This document shows, one piece after another, positions 51,818-60,757 of a stretch of 64,000 nucleotides of DNA. Positions within the stretch are counted from its first letter, which is position 1. Each line of letters starts with the position of its first letter. The notes below the pieces were generated by a model, which saw only the letters and a program-made list of their open reading frames with translations, did not search any database and had not been told where the DNA came from. Location of the stretch: positions 310,001 to 374,000 of the forward strand of contig JAFLDD010000001.1 of the NCBI GenBank assembly GCA_017302575.1, given 5' to 3'. Source of the stretch: Alphaproteobacteria bacterium. GTDB taxonomy: Bacteria > Pseudomonadota > Alphaproteobacteria > Rickettsiales > UBA3002. The translations under genes were made by a program, and so were the position numbers.

Positions 51818-51881
51818 GCGCCCTAGATAATACGGCTTTATGCGGCTTGCAAGCAGACATGCTCTATGCTCTAAATATCGT

Positions 51882-52700
51882 ATGAATGATGAGGCAGATG
51901 ATATGTATGATAGCCGTCCAGTGACCACGCATAGTGCCGCTGACTATGAAGGCATGCGCAAATCTGGGCAGCTTGCGGCGACGATCCTCGACGCGATGGT
52001 GGAGTTCGTGCGCCCTGGTATCACGACGGACGATATCAATACGAAGTGTCATGAAATGATACTTGCGGCGGGCGCAATTCCAGCGCCGCTTGGCTATCGC
52101 GGCTTTCCGAAGTCAGTCTGCACTTCGGTGAATCATGTGGTGTGCCATGGTATTCCGTCGGATTTGAAACTCAAGGACGGTGATATCGTGAATATCGACG
52201 TGACGACCATTGTCGATGGGTGGCATGGCGACACGAGCCGCACCTTTTGGGTGGGCGACGTGCCGATTAAAGCAAAACGCCTGACGCAAGTGACCTATGA
52301 CGCGATGATGAAGGGTATTGAAGTGGTGCGCCCTGGTGCGACGACGGGCGATATTGGCCACGCAATTCAAAGTTATGTAGAGCCGTTTGGTTTTGGCATC
52401 GTGCGCGAATATTGCGGGCACGGCTTAGGGAAGATTTTCCACACCGCGCCGAATATTATGCATTTTGGTAAAGCGGGTACGGGTACGGTGCTGGAAGAAG
52501 GCATGTTCTTCACCGTCGAGCCGATGATTAATGTCGGCAAAGCGCCAACCATTTTGAATAAGCATGACGGGTGGACGGTGACGACGCGCGATAAGTCGCT
52601 CAGCGCGCAATTCGAGCACTCCATTGCCGTTACCAAAGATGGTTTCGAGATTTTCACGGCCTCGCCTAAGGGCTTCCATTGCCCGCCGTTTGCGGCGTGA
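51882..52700 (+). CDS. map: Type I methionine aminopeptidase
   Basis: Removes the initiator methionine from nascent proteins. From ATG 51882 it has 272 residues; alternatives are 51840 and 51903, none with a strong ribosome binding site. Metal ligands are the Asp in GDIVNIDVTTIVDGWHGDTSRTF (two D), His in GHGLGK, Glu in EPMINVG and a final Glu in SAQFEHSIAVT. FPKSVCTSVNHVVCHGIPSD is the substrate loop. The stop overlaps the next gene as GTGA. Confidence 0.97.
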   Translation: MNDEADDMYDSRPVTTHSAADYEGMRKSGQLAATILDAMVEFVRPGITTDDINTKCHEMILAAGAIPAPLGYRGFPKSVCTSVNHVVCHGIPSDLKLKDGDIVNIDVTTIVDGWHGDTSRTFWVGDVPIKAKRLTQVTYDAMMKGIEVVRPGATTGDIGHAIQSYVEPFGFGIVREYCGHGLGKIFHTAPNIMHFGKAGTGTVLEEGMFFTVEPMINVGKAPTILNKHDGWTVTTRDKSLSAQFEHSIAVTKDGFEIFTASPKGFHCPPFAA

Positions 52701-53449
52701 AACACCCTAAACATATTTTCATCACTGGTGCGTCTTCTGGTATTGGCGCTGATTTGGCGATTGCCTATGCGCATGACGACGTGGTGCTGGCGCTTACAGG
52801 GCGTAATGCGGAGCGTTTGGAAGAAGTAGCTAAGTCGTGCCGAGCGCGTGGTGCGCATGTGATGACTACCACAATTGATGTGCGTGATGCGATGTCGCTC
52901 AAGAACTTTATTGAACAGTTCGATGAGAAATATCCCGTTGATCTGGTGATTGCGAATGCGGGTGTTTCCGCCACCACAAGCGGTGTTGCAGATGATATCG
53001 CGCAGGCACAAATCGTATTCGATATTAATTTGCAGGGCGTGTTGAATACGATTCATCCGCTTATTCCGCGCATGATGAAGCGCAGGGCAGGGCAGATTGC
53101 GATGATGTCGTCGCTTGCGTCGTTCCGCCCACTACCGAGCGCGCCACCCTATAGTGCTGCAAAGGCAGGTGTGCGGTTTTACGGCGAGGCATTGGCGGGG
53201 CTTTTGAAACATTACAATGTGCAGGTAAGCGTGATTTGCCCAGGGTGGATTCACACGCCACTTACTGACAAAAATACGTTCCCAATGCCGTTTATCATGT
53301 CGTCTGAGCGTGCAGTGCAGCGCATTATACGCGCACTTTCCTGTGGAAAACGTAGGATTGTCTTCCCGAAACGCCTTTATTTTTTGATGCGGTTGCTGGA
53401 TTTATTTCCAAATGCCCTCACGAATCTACTTTTTGATGAGAAGCGCTAA
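52697..53449 (+). CDS. Short-chain dehydrogenase/reductase
   Basis: A classical SDR of about 250 residues with a Rossmann TGASSGIGADLAIAYAH cofactor motif (TGxxxGxG), NAGVSATTSG (NAG), and catalytic Ser-Tyr-Lys in MSSLAS and PPYSAAKAG. The last 40 residues (RRIVFPKRLYFLMRLLDLFPNALTNLLF) are hydrophobic and basic, suggesting membrane attachment. GTG at 52697 overlaps the map stop by four bases; the TTG at 52679 would overlap by 22. Substrate unknown. Confidence 0.9.
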   Translation: MKHPKHIFITGASSGIGADLAIAYAHDDVVLALTGRNAERLEEVAKSCRARGAHVMTTTIDVRDAMSLKNFIEQFDEKYPVDLVIANAGVSATTSGVADDIAQAQIVFDINLQGVLNTIHPLIPRMMKRRAGQIAMMSSLASFRPLPSAPPYSAAKAGVRFYGEALAGLLKHYNVQVSVICPGWIHTPLTDKNTFPMPFIMSSERAVQRIIRALSCGKRRIVFPKRLYFLMRLLDLFPNALTNLLFDEKR

Positions 53450-53543
53450 AACCCTGCAAAACACGGTGTTTTTTGATATTTTAATTTTTGTTTTTTCGTA
53501 TGATTTGGCGCGTTTGCGAGACCGTGAATAAAAATTGCAAGTA

Positions 53544-53573
53544 AAAAAAGTGGCAGATTCCTGCCACTTTTTT
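53544..53573 (+). terminator. Rho-independent terminator
   Basis: A perfect 13-bp inverted repeat (AAAAAAGTGGCAG with CTGCCACTTTTTT) with a 4-base loop and A/T-runs on both sides lies 94 bases after the SDR stop. It should end the map-SDR transcript and insulate hup. Confidence 0.93.
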
Positions 53574-53726
53574 GATTTTTGTTGTTTACACTATCTGGGA
53601 ATAGTGCTTATCTCCGCCTCGCTAGTGACGAGGAATATCCTAGAAAAAACGCACGTCGCGTTAGAAAAATAGGAGACTTAATCACTCGGCATTCCATAGT
53701 GTAACCTTCCTAACTTAGGAGTCTTT

Positions 53727-54014
53727 ATGAATAAGAATGAACTGATTGCAGAAATCGCAGAAACCTGCGAACTCACCAAAGCTAAAGCAGCTGAAACCGT
53801 TGATGCGTTCATCGAAGTAATTTCGAAGTCGCTCGCTAAAGGCAAAGAAGTTCGCCTCGTTGGTTTCGGTACCTTTACCTCGGTAAAGCGTAAAGCGACC
53901 GAAGGCCGCAACCCACGCACCGGCGCAGTAATCAAGATTGCTGCTTCGATCCAGCCAAAATTCAAGCCAGGCAAGGCTCTGAAAGAGCAAGTAAACAAGC
54001 GTAAAGCTGCGTAG
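53727..54014 (+). CDS. hup: Histone-like DNA-binding protein HU
   Basis: A 95-residue nucleoid protein that bends and compacts DNA as a dimer. MNKNELIAEIAETCELTKAKAAETVDAFIEVISKSLAKGKEVRLVGFGTF is the HU N-terminal half, and the DNA-intercalating arm KATEGRNPRTGAVIKIAA with the conserved RNP motif follows. TAGGAGTCTTT gives a good ribosome binding site. The 145-base leader (53580-53726) contains three short hairpins (for example CCTCG-N7-CGAGG) of unknown role. Confidence 0.97.
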   Translation: MNKNELIAEIAETCELTKAKAAETVDAFIEVISKSLAKGKEVRLVGFGTFTSVKRKATEGRNPRTGAVIKIAASIQPKFKPGKALKEQVNKRKAA

Positions 54015-54147
54015 TTTTACCTTGTTCACTTTAGAAGCGGCTTAGGCCAATTCTAGGGCTGAAACACGAAGGCGTAGTTTGCACTTGCAAGCTGCGCCTT
54101 TTGTGTTTATAGCCACACCTCTCTTGGCGATAATATCAATAAGATTG

Positions 54148-54224
54148 GGGCGATTAGCTCAGTTGGTTAGAGCATCTCGTTTACACCGAGAGGGTCCGCG
54201 GTTCGAGTCCGTGATCGCCCACCA
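54148..54224 (+). tRNA. tRNA-Val (anticodon TAC)
   Basis: GGGCGAT pairs with ATCGCCC; discriminator A and encoded CCA follow. The anticodon arm TCTCG-TTTACAC-CGAGA gives TAC. D-arm AGCTCAGTTGGTTAGAGC and T-arm GGTTCGAGTCC are canonical. 77 bases. Confidence 0.98.
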
Positions 54225-54274
54225 TTCCTCTTCTGTGACAGAAAAGGGATGTAGATTAAAATAATACCCCGTGC

Positions 54275-54351
54275 GGGGGTGTAGCTCAGCTGGTTAGAGC
54301 GCCTGCCTGTCACGCAGGAGGCCGCGGGTTCGAGTCCCGTCACTCCCGCCA
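54275..54351 (+). tRNA. tRNA-Asp (anticodon GTC)
   Basis: GGGGGTG pairs with CACTCCC (one G-U pair), discriminator G and encoded CCA. Anticodon arm CCTGC-CTGTCAC-GCAGG gives GTC. It lies 50 bases after tRNA-Val, so both are probably one transcript. Confidence 0.98.
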
Positions 54352-54390
54352 TTTAAAAAGCCGTCCACTAACGTGGGCGGCTTTTTAAAT
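54351..54390 (+). terminator. Terminator after tRNA-Asp
   Basis: An 18-bp stem (one G-U pair) formed by 54351-54368 and 54373-54390 with a 4-base loop TAAC and a TTTTT run inside the 3' arm. The stem begins at the last A of the tRNA CCA end. Confidence 0.9.
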
Positions 54391-54486
54391 GGCGGCCGTG
54401 CCGTAGCCTCGAATCTGCAGGTTCGATCATAAGCTTAGCGAGGAACGAGCTTAGCGTTGACGAGGAGGCGCTTTAGCGCCGAGCAT

Positions 54487-54504
54487 GTCCCGTCACTCTC
54501 GCCA
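54487..54504. repeat. Near-exact copy of the tRNA-Asp 3' end
   Basis: GTCCCGTCACTCTCGCCA repeats the last 18 bases of tRNA-Asp (54334-54351) with one C-to-T change, 153 bases downstream. The bases between hold the terminator, a 9-base repeat AGCTTAGCG (54432 and 54448) and the hairpin GGCGC-TTTA-GCGCC (54467-54480). A repeated tRNA 3' end is the usual mark left by tRNA-targeting integrases, but no integrase gene is present; a truncated tRNA duplication is the alternative. Confidence 0.6.
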
Positions 54505-54593
54505 ATTATTCAAAAGCATCGTACAGGTGATGCTTGTTTCATTTTCACTCTATTTTTGGTACGCTGGAAATATCGCGTGTATGAAAGCAGTGC

Positions 54594-55067
54594 ATGAATA
54601 AAGTGAAAATACAATTTATAGGCTATATAGCCATGACGCTGCTAGCGCTTGTGGTGCTGGTATATGGTATAGGGCTCATGAGCATAACTGGGCCGGCGGG
54701 TTATGGCGGCTTAATCGTAGTCTGTTCGGCGTCATGTTTTTGGATAAGTATTCCGGGAACGGCATCTCGTTGGCGCTTATTGCACCCTAAAGACAACCAT
54801 CGCCTAGCTGTTCCAAAAAATCCTGAATCATCTATCGTGCTTTCTGTTTTTAAATGGGCGATGCGTTTATTGGTTGGCTTCTTTATCGCAGCGATGGGTG
54901 TGACTGCTTCTATCGTCATCGTGCCCAGAATCATAAACTTTCATAATGCTGGTATGGGGGCTGAATTGCGAGCGGAGCTATTTATGCTGGCTTTGTTTGG
55001 TTTCGGTCTATTGTATTTTGGCCTCAAAATAATTGTGAAGGGGTTTCCTAGTTGGCGGCCGCGATAG
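54594..55067 (+). CDS. Hypothetical four-helix membrane protein
   Basis: A 157-residue integral membrane protein of no recognised family. Helices fall at about 9-29, 34-54, 84-108 and 128-148, with a basic/Pro-containing cytoplasmic loop LHPKDNHRLAVPKNPES between the second and third. The ATG at 54594 has only weak ribosome-binding sequence. It lies between the tRNA cluster and the nuo operon and is probably transcribed alone. Confidence 0.7.
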   Translation: MNKVKIQFIGYIAMTLLALVVLVYGIGLMSITGPAGYGGLIVVCSASCFWISIPGTASRWRLLHPKDNHRLAVPKNPESSIVLSVFKWAMRLLVGFFIAAMGVTASIVIVPRIINFHNAGMGAELRAELFMLALFGFGLLYFGLKIIVKGFPSWRPR

Positions 55068-55237
55068 GCTAAACCTTCACCTTCGCATACATATTTTGTA
55101 GTTCTGAAGCAAAACCCCCGTGACCAATTTGCACTAAAAATAACCATTTCTCCACAACCCCCAAAAACTACGAAAAAATCCTTTTCGGCGGCGCGTTAGG
55201 TGCTATAAGCGGGGCAGCACAGGGTTGAATAAAAACA

Positions 55238-55603
55238 ATGACGTCACTGCTTGAATCATATTTTCCGATTCTGGTTTTTTTAGGAATCGCCGTCGCGCTC
55301 TCTTGCGTGATGATTCTGTTGCCATTTATTGCTGCCAAGCAGCGCCCTGATAAAGAAAAACTCTCGGCCTATGAGTGCGGCTTCGAACCTTTCGGTGACG
55401 CGCGCGGGCAGTTCGACGTGCGGTTTTATCTCGTTGCGATTCTGTTCATCATTTTCGACCTTGAGGTCGCCTTCCTCTTCCCATGGGCGATTGTGCTGGG
55501 TGATATCGGCCTGTTCGGTTTCTGGTCTATGATGATTTTCCTCGGCATTCTTACCATTGGCTTTATCTATGAATGGAAAAAGGGAGCGCTCGAATGGGAG
55601 TAG
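55238..55603 (+). CDS. nuoA: NADH-quinone oxidoreductase subunit A
   Basis: A small membrane subunit of complex I. The 121 residues include three helices, the loop [46 protein letters not shown] (shortened here: the conserved Cys is in YECGFEP), and a C-terminal [12 protein letters not shown]. It starts the nuo operon and overlaps nuoB by ten bases. Confidence 0.98.
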   Translation: MTSLLESYFPILVFLGIAVALSCVMILLPFIAAKQRPDKEKLSAYECGFEPFGDARGQFDVRFYLVAILFIIFDLEVAFLFPWAIVLGDIGLFGFWSMMIFLGILTIGFIYEWKKGALEWE

Positions 55604-56142
55604 ACCTCGTGCATTCTAATGAGCCGATTGCTCCGGGTGCTGACCAAGACGCGATTCTGACCCGTGTGTTCGACGAATTTGGCGATAAGGGCTTTGTGGT
55701 CGCGAATCTCGATAAGCTGGTGAATTGGGCGCGTACGGGCAGCTTGTGGCCGATGACGTTTGGCCTGGCCTGCTGCGCGGTGGAGATGATGCACGCCGCC
55801 GCCCCGCGCTATGACCTTGACCGTTTGGGCTTGGTGTTCCGCCCATCGCCACGCCAGTCGGACGTGATGATTGTTGCGGGCACGCTCTGTAACAAAATGG
55901 CGCCTGCGCTTCGCAAAGTTTACGACCAAATGGCCGAGCCGCGTTGGGTGATTTCGATGGGTAGCTGCGCGAATGGCGGCGGTTACTATCACTATTCGTA
56001 TAGTGTGGTGCGTGGTTGTGACCGTATTGTGCCGGTGGATGTATATGTGCCGGGTTGCCCGCCAACCGCCGAAGCGCTGATGTATGGCATTTTGCAGCTT
56101 CAAAAGAAAATTCGTAGAACGTCAACGATTGCGCGCTCATGA
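55594..56142 (+). CDS. nuoB: NADH-quinone oxidoreductase subunit B
   Basis: Peripheral-arm subunit holding cluster N2 next to the quinone site. The ATG at 55594 follows GGGAG. Cluster ligands are the tandem Cys in [10 protein letters not shown], Cys in [10 protein letters not shown] and Cys in [11 protein letters not shown]. 182 residues. It overlaps nuoA by ten bases and nuoC by four (ATGA). Confidence 0.98.
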   Translation: MGVDLVHSNEPIAPGADQDAILTRVFDEFGDKGFVVANLDKLVNWARTGSLWPMTFGLACCAVEMMHAAAPRYDLDRLGLVFRPSPRQSDVMIVAGTLCNKMAPALRKVYDQMAEPRWVISMGSCANGGGYYHYSYSVVRGCDRIVPVDVYVPGCPPTAEALMYGILQLQKKIRRTSTIARS

Positions 56143-56738
56143 GTGAAGTATTGAAACAGTTGGGGGATGCAATCGCGGCGGAGCAGGCTGGCTTCGTGAG
56201 CGATGTGCAGGTTGCGAATGGTGAGCTGTGCTTCATCACGCCGCGCGATAAGATTGTCGATTTCCTGACCTTTCTGCGTGACGATGCGCGCACCAAGTGC
56301 GAACAATTGATGGACGTAACGGCGGTGGATTACCCAAACCGCGTTGAGCGTTTTGAGGTGGTGTATAATCTGTTGTCGGTGACGAAGAATCACCGCATTC
56401 GCGTGAAAATCGCGACCGACGAGGCGACGCCTGTTGCTTCGGTGAATGGCGTGTATCCTTCGGCGAACTGGTTCGAGCGTGAAGTGTGGGACATGTATGG
56501 CGTGTTCTTCACCAATCATCCAGACTTGCGCCGCATTCTTACCGATTATGGCTTTGATGGTCACCCGCAACGCAAAGACTTCCCGCTCACGGGCTATGTC
56601 GAAATGCGTTACGACGAAGACGAGAAGCGTGTTGTGTATGAGCCTGTGAAATTGCAGCAGGCGTTCCGTTCCTTTGATTTCCTCTCACCGTGGGAAGGGC
56701 CTGATTATGGCACTGGCGATGACAAAAAAGCAGGCTGA
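56139..56738 (+). CDS. nuoC: NADH-quinone oxidoreductase subunit C
   Basis: A 199-residue 30-kDa-type subunit of the connecting arm. The signature [51 protein letters not shown] is intact (E-R-E-x-x-D-M-F-G and HPxRKDFP). The N-terminal ferredoxin-like domain is normal. It is separate from nuoD, unlike the fused NuoCD of E. coli. The last 32 bases overlap an acetyltransferase gene. Confidence 0.97.
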   Translation: MSEVLKQLGDAIAAEQAGFVSDVQVANGELCFITPRDKIVDFLTFLRDDARTKCEQLMDVTAVDYPNRVERFEVVYNLLSVTKNHRIRVKIATDEATPVASVNGVYPSANWFEREVWDMYGVFFTNHPDLRRILTDYGFDGHPQRKDFPLTGYVEMRYDEDEKRVVYEPVKLQQAFRSFDFLSPWEGPDYGTGDDKKAG

Positions 56739-57258
56739 GCCGCAAGCTCAGTGGCTGATTGAGCCCGCCAGCGACAAATACTGGGCGGGTATTTGGGCTA
56801 TCTTCAAAGACGTGATTAGCACGGGCGACACCTATGCGTACGCGCCCGACACTACGGAAAAAGACGCCAAAGAAATTTGGATGGGTCGTGCGGCGCATGG
56901 CACAGTTGCGCATACCTTCGTGGTGCGTGACGGTAGCGAAATTGTCGGCACTTATTCGCTGCGCGCGAACCATTATGGTTTGGGCAGTCATGTTGCCAAT
57001 GCGGGCTATATGGTGCGTGCGGATTATCGCGGTCGTGGCATCGCTAAGGCAATGTGCAATGACTCTATGGAGCGCGCGAAGGGGTTGGGCTTTACCTCGA
57101 TGCAGTTTAACTACGTCGTTTCCACCAATACGTTGGCGGTGGAGTTGTGGCAGCGCATGGGTTTCAAAATCATTGGCTGCGCACCGAAATCGTTCCGACA
57201 CTCCGTTCACGGCCCCGTGGATATTTACATCATGCATCGTTTTTTGGCGGAGGCTTGA
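56707..57258 (+). CDS. GNAT acetyltransferase inserted in the nuo operon
   Basis: A 183-residue acetyltransferase. Motif [34 protein letters not shown] carries the R-G-x-G-I-A pyrophosphate loop, and motif [18 protein letters not shown] is typical of the RimI/Pat-like group. The ATG at 56707, with GGAAGGG eight bases upstream inside nuoC, overlaps the nuoC end by 32 bases; ATG 56719 is an alternative. It is translationally coupled to nuoC but not a known complex I component. The substrate is unknown. Confidence 0.88.
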   Translation: MALAMTKKQAEPQAQWLIEPASDKYWAGIWAIFKDVISTGDTYAYAPDTTEKDAKEIWMGRAAHGTVAHTFVVRDGSEIVGTYSLRANHYGLGSHVANAGYMVRADYRGRGIAKAMCNDSMERAKGLGFTSMQFNYVVSTNTLAVELWQRMGFKIIGCAPKSFRHSVHGPVDIYIMHRFLAEA

Positions 57259-57261
57259 GAT

Positions 57262-57825
57262 ATGATTGAGTCTTTTAAACAGGCATCTTCTGGACAAGAA
57301 AAGCTTTGGAAAGTTTTCTGGCTGTGGGGTTTTATTGGTCTATTTGCGGTTGGTGTTGTCACCGTTCTTCTAATGATACTGACTGAGATGATATCGCTTG
57401 GTTCTGTTGCAAGAATCCTTATTTCTCTCATCATTTTAGTTTATTTTCTTTGGGTTGTTTTTGCAGTTTGGCGTTGCGCTTTCAATGTTAATTGGAAAAT
57501 TTGGGGTTATCTCGTTCGAGTTTATATCGTCCTCCAAATCGTCTTGATGGGGGTTGGAATTTGGAAGGGTGTGAACCTAGAATTGCAAAGACCTGTTTCT
57601 GGGTATGCTGTTCCAGAACAAAGTAAATCAGTAGATGTTCAGCCAACCGCTCCTTCGATGGCGGCGCAAAGCCAAGATACATCTGCTGAACCAAGTGTTT
57701 CTTATACAAAATGTAAAGAAAAGATGGAGGCGCATGCGTTGAGCAACAACGTAGACCCTCAAGCGTATGTTGCCCAAAATATTGGTTGGTTGAATGACTG
57801 TGTGAGAAGGGCAGAGAATCAGTAA
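57262..57825 (+). CDS. Hypothetical membrane protein inserted in the nuo operon
   Basis: A 187-residue protein of no recognised family. Three hydrophobic segments lie at about 19-41, 46-69 and 82-100, then a soluble tail rich in Ser, Gln and Ala. The C-terminal 45 residues hold two Cys in a [12 protein letters not shown]...[11 protein letters not shown] pattern that could form a disulfide. The codon composition is more AT-rich than the nuo genes. It begins three bases after the acetyltransferase stop and ends one base before nuoD. Confidence 0.76.
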   Translation: MIESFKQASSGQEKLWKVFWLWGFIGLFAVGVVTVLLMILTEMISLGSVARILISLIILVYFLWVVFAVWRCAFNVNWKIWGYLVRVYIVLQIVLMGVGIWKGVNLELQRPVSGYAVPEQSKSVDVQPTAPSMAAQSQDTSAEPSVSYTKCKEKMEAHALSNNVDPQAYVAQNIGWLNDCVRRAENQ

Positions 57826-57826
57826 T

Positions 57827-59005
57827 ATGACCCAAGTTGACATCAAGAACATGACGCTCAATTTCGGCCCGCAGCACCCTGCGGCGCATGGTGTATTGCG
57901 CCTCGTGCTGGAGATGGACGGTGAGATTGTCGAACGCGCTGACCCGCATATTGGCTTGCTGCATCGTGGTACGGAAAAGCTGATTGAGCATAAAACCTAT
58001 CTGCAGGCGCTGCCGTATTTTGACCGCCTTGATTACGTGTCGCCCATGTCGCAAGAGCATGGCTTTGCCTTGGCGGTCGAGAAGCTGCTCGGCTGCGAAA
58101 TTCCGTACCGTGCGAAAGTGTTGCGCGTTATTTTCCTCGAACTGTCACGCATTTTGAACCATGCGCTGAATGTCAGTACATGGATTATGGACGTGGGTGC
58201 GACGACGCCCGTGCTCTGGATGTTCGAAGAGCGCGACAAGATTTTGGAGTTTTATGAGCGTGCTTCGGGCGCGCGTTTTCACTCGGCCTATATTCGCCCG
58301 GGTGGGTTGCACCAAGATATTCCGCGCGGCATGGAAGACGACATCGCTAAGTTCTGCAAAGGCTACAAAAAGCTCCTTGAGGATATTGATTCGCTTGTCA
58401 CTGAAAACCGTATCTGGAAACAGCGTACGGTGGATGTGGGTGTTGTTTCGCGTGAAGACGCGTTGGCGTGGGGCTTTAGTGGGCCGATGTTGCGTGGCTC
58501 TGGCGTGGCGTGGGATATTCGCAAAGCGCAGCCTTACGAGATTTATGACCAACTCGATTTCGATATCGCGATTGGTAAGAACGGTGACTGCTATGATCGC
58601 TATTTGGTGCGCATGGAAGAAATGCGACAGTCGGTGCGCATTATCGAGCAGGCGTTGGAATTGTTGAAGCCAGGTGAAGTGGTGACGAGTGACCCGAAAA
58701 TCGCGCCGCCGCGCCGTGCGAATATGAAACAATCAATGGAAGCATTGATTCATCACTTCAAACTTTACACCGAGGGCTATCACGTGCCTGCGGGTGAGAC
58801 CTACACGGCCGTTGAGGCGCCGAAGGGTGAGTTTGGTGTATTTCTGGTGAGTGACGGCACCAATAAACCCTATCGTTGCAAAGTGCGTGCACCGGGTTTT
58901 GCGCATTTGGCAGCGCTTGATTTCATGAGTAAAGGCCACATGTTGGCCGACGTTTCGGCGATTATCGGCACGCTCGACGTTGTATTTGGGGAGATTGATC
59001 GATGA
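57827..59005 (+). CDS. nuoD: NADH-quinone oxidoreductase subunit D
   Basis: A 392-residue 49-kDa-type subunit that, with NuoB, forms the quinone pocket. [56 protein letters not shown] and the C-terminal VFGEIDR are classic, with the quinone-site His and Tyr in place (GPQHPAAHG; Tyr in [10 protein letters not shown]). It is followed by an ATGA overlap with the gene at 59002. Confidence 0.98.
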   Translation: MTQVDIKNMTLNFGPQHPAAHGVLRLVLEMDGEIVERADPHIGLLHRGTEKLIEHKTYLQALPYFDRLDYVSPMSQEHGFALAVEKLLGCEIPYRAKVLRVIFLELSRILNHALNVSTWIMDVGATTPVLWMFEERDKILEFYERASGARFHSAYIRPGGLHQDIPRGMEDDIAKFCKGYKKLLEDIDSLVTENRIWKQRTVDVGVVSREDALAWGFSGPMLRGSGVAWDIRKAQPYEIYDQLDFDIAIGKNGDCYDRYLVRMEEMRQSVRIIEQALELLKPGEVVTSDPKIAPPRRANMKQSMEALIHHFKLYTEGYHVPAGETYTAVEAPKGEFGVFLVSDGTNKPYRCKVRAPGFAHLAALDFMSKGHMLADVSAIIGTLDVVFGEIDR

Positions 59006-59370
59006 AAAAATTAGTGCTCGCTACGTGTGTTCTGTTGGCGGCAAGCCCTGCGTTTGCATGTAAGTATGTGCAGCTACAGCCGCGTACAGCCTTGAGCGCA
59101 GAAAAACGTGCTGAACTAGCAAAAGATCAGCAACAGATTAATAATCTGCGTCAGGATATGAGTTCGGTATGTAAAACTACCAAAGCGGCTCCTATCAATA
59201 GTTGCCATATTGATAATGGCATGTGCGCGGATTTGCCATATGAGCTGCAGAGTAAGTTCCAATATGATGTTGGCGCAGATGGTTCGCTGAAGGGCATGGT
59301 TTCGCCTGAGGATCGCACCAAGAATGCAGCGATTATTGATGGTCTTTATAAAAAATGGGGTGCGCTCTAA
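59002..59370 (+). CDS. Small exported protein inserted in the nuo operon
   Basis: A 122-residue precursor with a signal peptide (about 1-19, cleavage after AFA). The mature part has a helical coiled region ([22 protein letters not shown]) and several Cys ([24 protein letters not shown]) that suggest disulfides in the periplasm. No family is recognised. Start and stop are fused to neighbours (ATGA with nuoD, TAATG with nuoE). Confidence 0.78.
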   Translation: MKKLVLATCVLLAASPAFACKYVQLQPRTALSAEKRAELAKDQQQINNLRQDMSSVCKTTKAAPINSCHIDNGMCADLPYELQSKFQYDVGADGSLKGMVSPEDRTKNAAIIDGLYKKWGAL

Positions 59371-59993
59371 TGGCTGGCGCGGTTGCAGTTAAAAAATTTG
59401 AACAACCTAAGGAATTCGCATTCACGGCGGAGAACCTGAAGGAAGCGGAAGTGATTATTGCGCGCTATCCTGCTGGTCGCCAGCAATCGGCGGTGATGCC
59501 GTTGCTTATGCTCGCGCAGCGCCAACACGATAACTGGCTGCCAGTTGTGGCGATTGAATATGTCGCGAAGATGCTCGGTATGCCTTACATCCGCGCCTAT
59601 GAGGTGGCGAGCTTCTACACGATGTATAATCTTGCGCCCATGGGTAAGTATCACATTCAATGCTGCACGACGACGCCATGCTGGCTGCGCGGTAGCGACG
59701 ACGTGGTGAAGGCCTGCAAAGATACGCTGGGTATTGGGTTTGGCGAAAGTACGGCAGACGGTAAATTCACCCTGACAGAAGTTGAGTGTTTGGGCGCTTG
59801 CGTGAATGCGCCAATGATTCAGGTGACCAGCTCGAAGGATGACGATTATTTCGAAGACCTGAATTATGAAACCACCAAAGAAATTCTGCTGCAGCTTATG
59901 CAGGGTAAAAAGCCTAAAGCAGGCTCGCAGGTTGGTCGTGCGTCTTCGGAGCCAAAGGCTGGCTTAACGTCTCTCAAAGAGGTGTCGGCATGA
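59370..59993 (+). CDS. nuoE: NADH-quinone oxidoreductase subunit E
   Basis: A 207-residue thioredoxin-fold subunit holding the [2Fe-2S] cluster N1a. Cluster Cys lie in HIQCCTTTPCWLRG (the first and last Cys of the pair pattern) and VECLGACVNAP. The helical N-terminus contains YPAGRQQSAVMPLLMLAQRQ. The tail is about 35 residues longer than in E. coli and Lys/Ser-rich. It overlaps the following gene by four bases. Confidence 0.96.
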   Translation: MAGAVAVKKFEQPKEFAFTAENLKEAEVIIARYPAGRQQSAVMPLLMLAQRQHDNWLPVVAIEYVAKMLGMPYIRAYEVASFYTMYNLAPMGKYHIQCCTTTPCWLRGSDDVVKACKDTLGIGFGESTADGKFTLTEVECLGACVNAPMIQVTSSKDDDYFEDLNYETTKEILLQLMQGKKPKAGSQVGRASSEPKAGLTSLKEVSA

Positions 59994-60757
59994 AGCGCGT
60001 GCTAGCAGTGGGTGTGATTGCATTATTGCCAGCCTTGGCGATGGCTGAGAAGCCGCATGTAAGCATGCTGCATTTACAAAAAGGTATCTTCGAGGATCCC
60101 GAATGTGAGACGGACGATGATTTCCCTGATGCCTGCTTGAGTGATTGTGACATTAGCTACCCTGTGGTTGATGGGATTGAGCATATGCCTAACCAAAAGG
60201 CACTTAATAAAAAATGGGAACAAAAAGGTGAACAGCAGCGTTGTGCTGGCAGAAAAGTTGCCGTTGGCCTAACGGCAGATCGCATGCCGAATGTTTATAA
60301 AAGCAACTATGATGTATTGGTGAATGACGGTGTGCTGCTTAGTTTCGCCGAGAATACCTACACCTATGGCACGGGCGCTGCACATGGCATTGGTGGCAGC
60401 GAGGGCGTGATCATCGACGCTAAAATGGGCAAAGAGCTTGGCACGGGTGATTTGCTGGATATGAGCAAAGCGAATGAGTTAAACGAATATCTGCTCGACC
60501 AAATGGAGAAAGATGAACGCGTGTTCGATGATATTCGTGAAACACGTGCAAAAGAATACTCGCCCTTTATTTCGGACAAGAACCGTGAATTCACCTTGAT
60601 GCTGAAGGAAGACGGGCTCTACGCGCAATTTGGTGTTTATCAGATTGGGCCTTACAGCTCAGGTGAAATTGATTATCTCATTCCGCGCGAATTTATTGCG
60701 CACCCGCACATCCTCAAGCGTATGGACGAGAAGGAGCAACGTGATGCTCAGCGATAA
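59990..60757 (+). CDS. Exported DUF3298/RsiV-like protein inserted in the nuo operon
   Basis: A 255-residue precursor with a signal peptide (about 1-19, ending AMA). The C-terminal half matches the DUF3298/RsiV-type fold: [37 protein letters not shown], a helix [19 protein letters not shown], and [37 protein letters not shown]. In Bacillus this fold is the lysozyme-sensing part of an anti-sigma factor; here it is a free periplasmic domain without an attached regulator. Four Cys in the N-terminal part (CETDD, CLSDCD, RCAG) may be paired. It overlaps nuoE by four and nuoF by 14 bases. Confidence 0.85.
   Translation: MKRVLAVGVIALLPALAMAEKPHVSMLHLQKGIFEDPECETDDDFPDACLSDCDISYPVVDGIEHMPNQKALNKKWEQKGEQQRCAGRKVAVGLTADRMPNVYKSNYDVLVNDGVLLSFAENTYTYGTGAAHGIGGSEGVIIDAKMGKELGTGDLLDMSKANELNEYLLDQMEKDERVFDDIRETRAKEYSPFISDKNREFTLMLKEDGLYAQFGVYQIGPYSSGEIDYLIPREFIAHPHILKRMDEKEQRDAQR

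Noticed and set aside
54391..54504. A complete third tRNA downstream of tRNA-Asp
   Set aside because: Only the 3' 18 bases match; no D-arm or anticodon arm can be folded from the preceding bases.
60630..60743. N-terminal extension of nuoF by 38 residues
   Set aside because: The bases belong to the DUF3298-like gene in another frame, and AAGGAG precedes the ATG at 60744, where NuoF homology begins.
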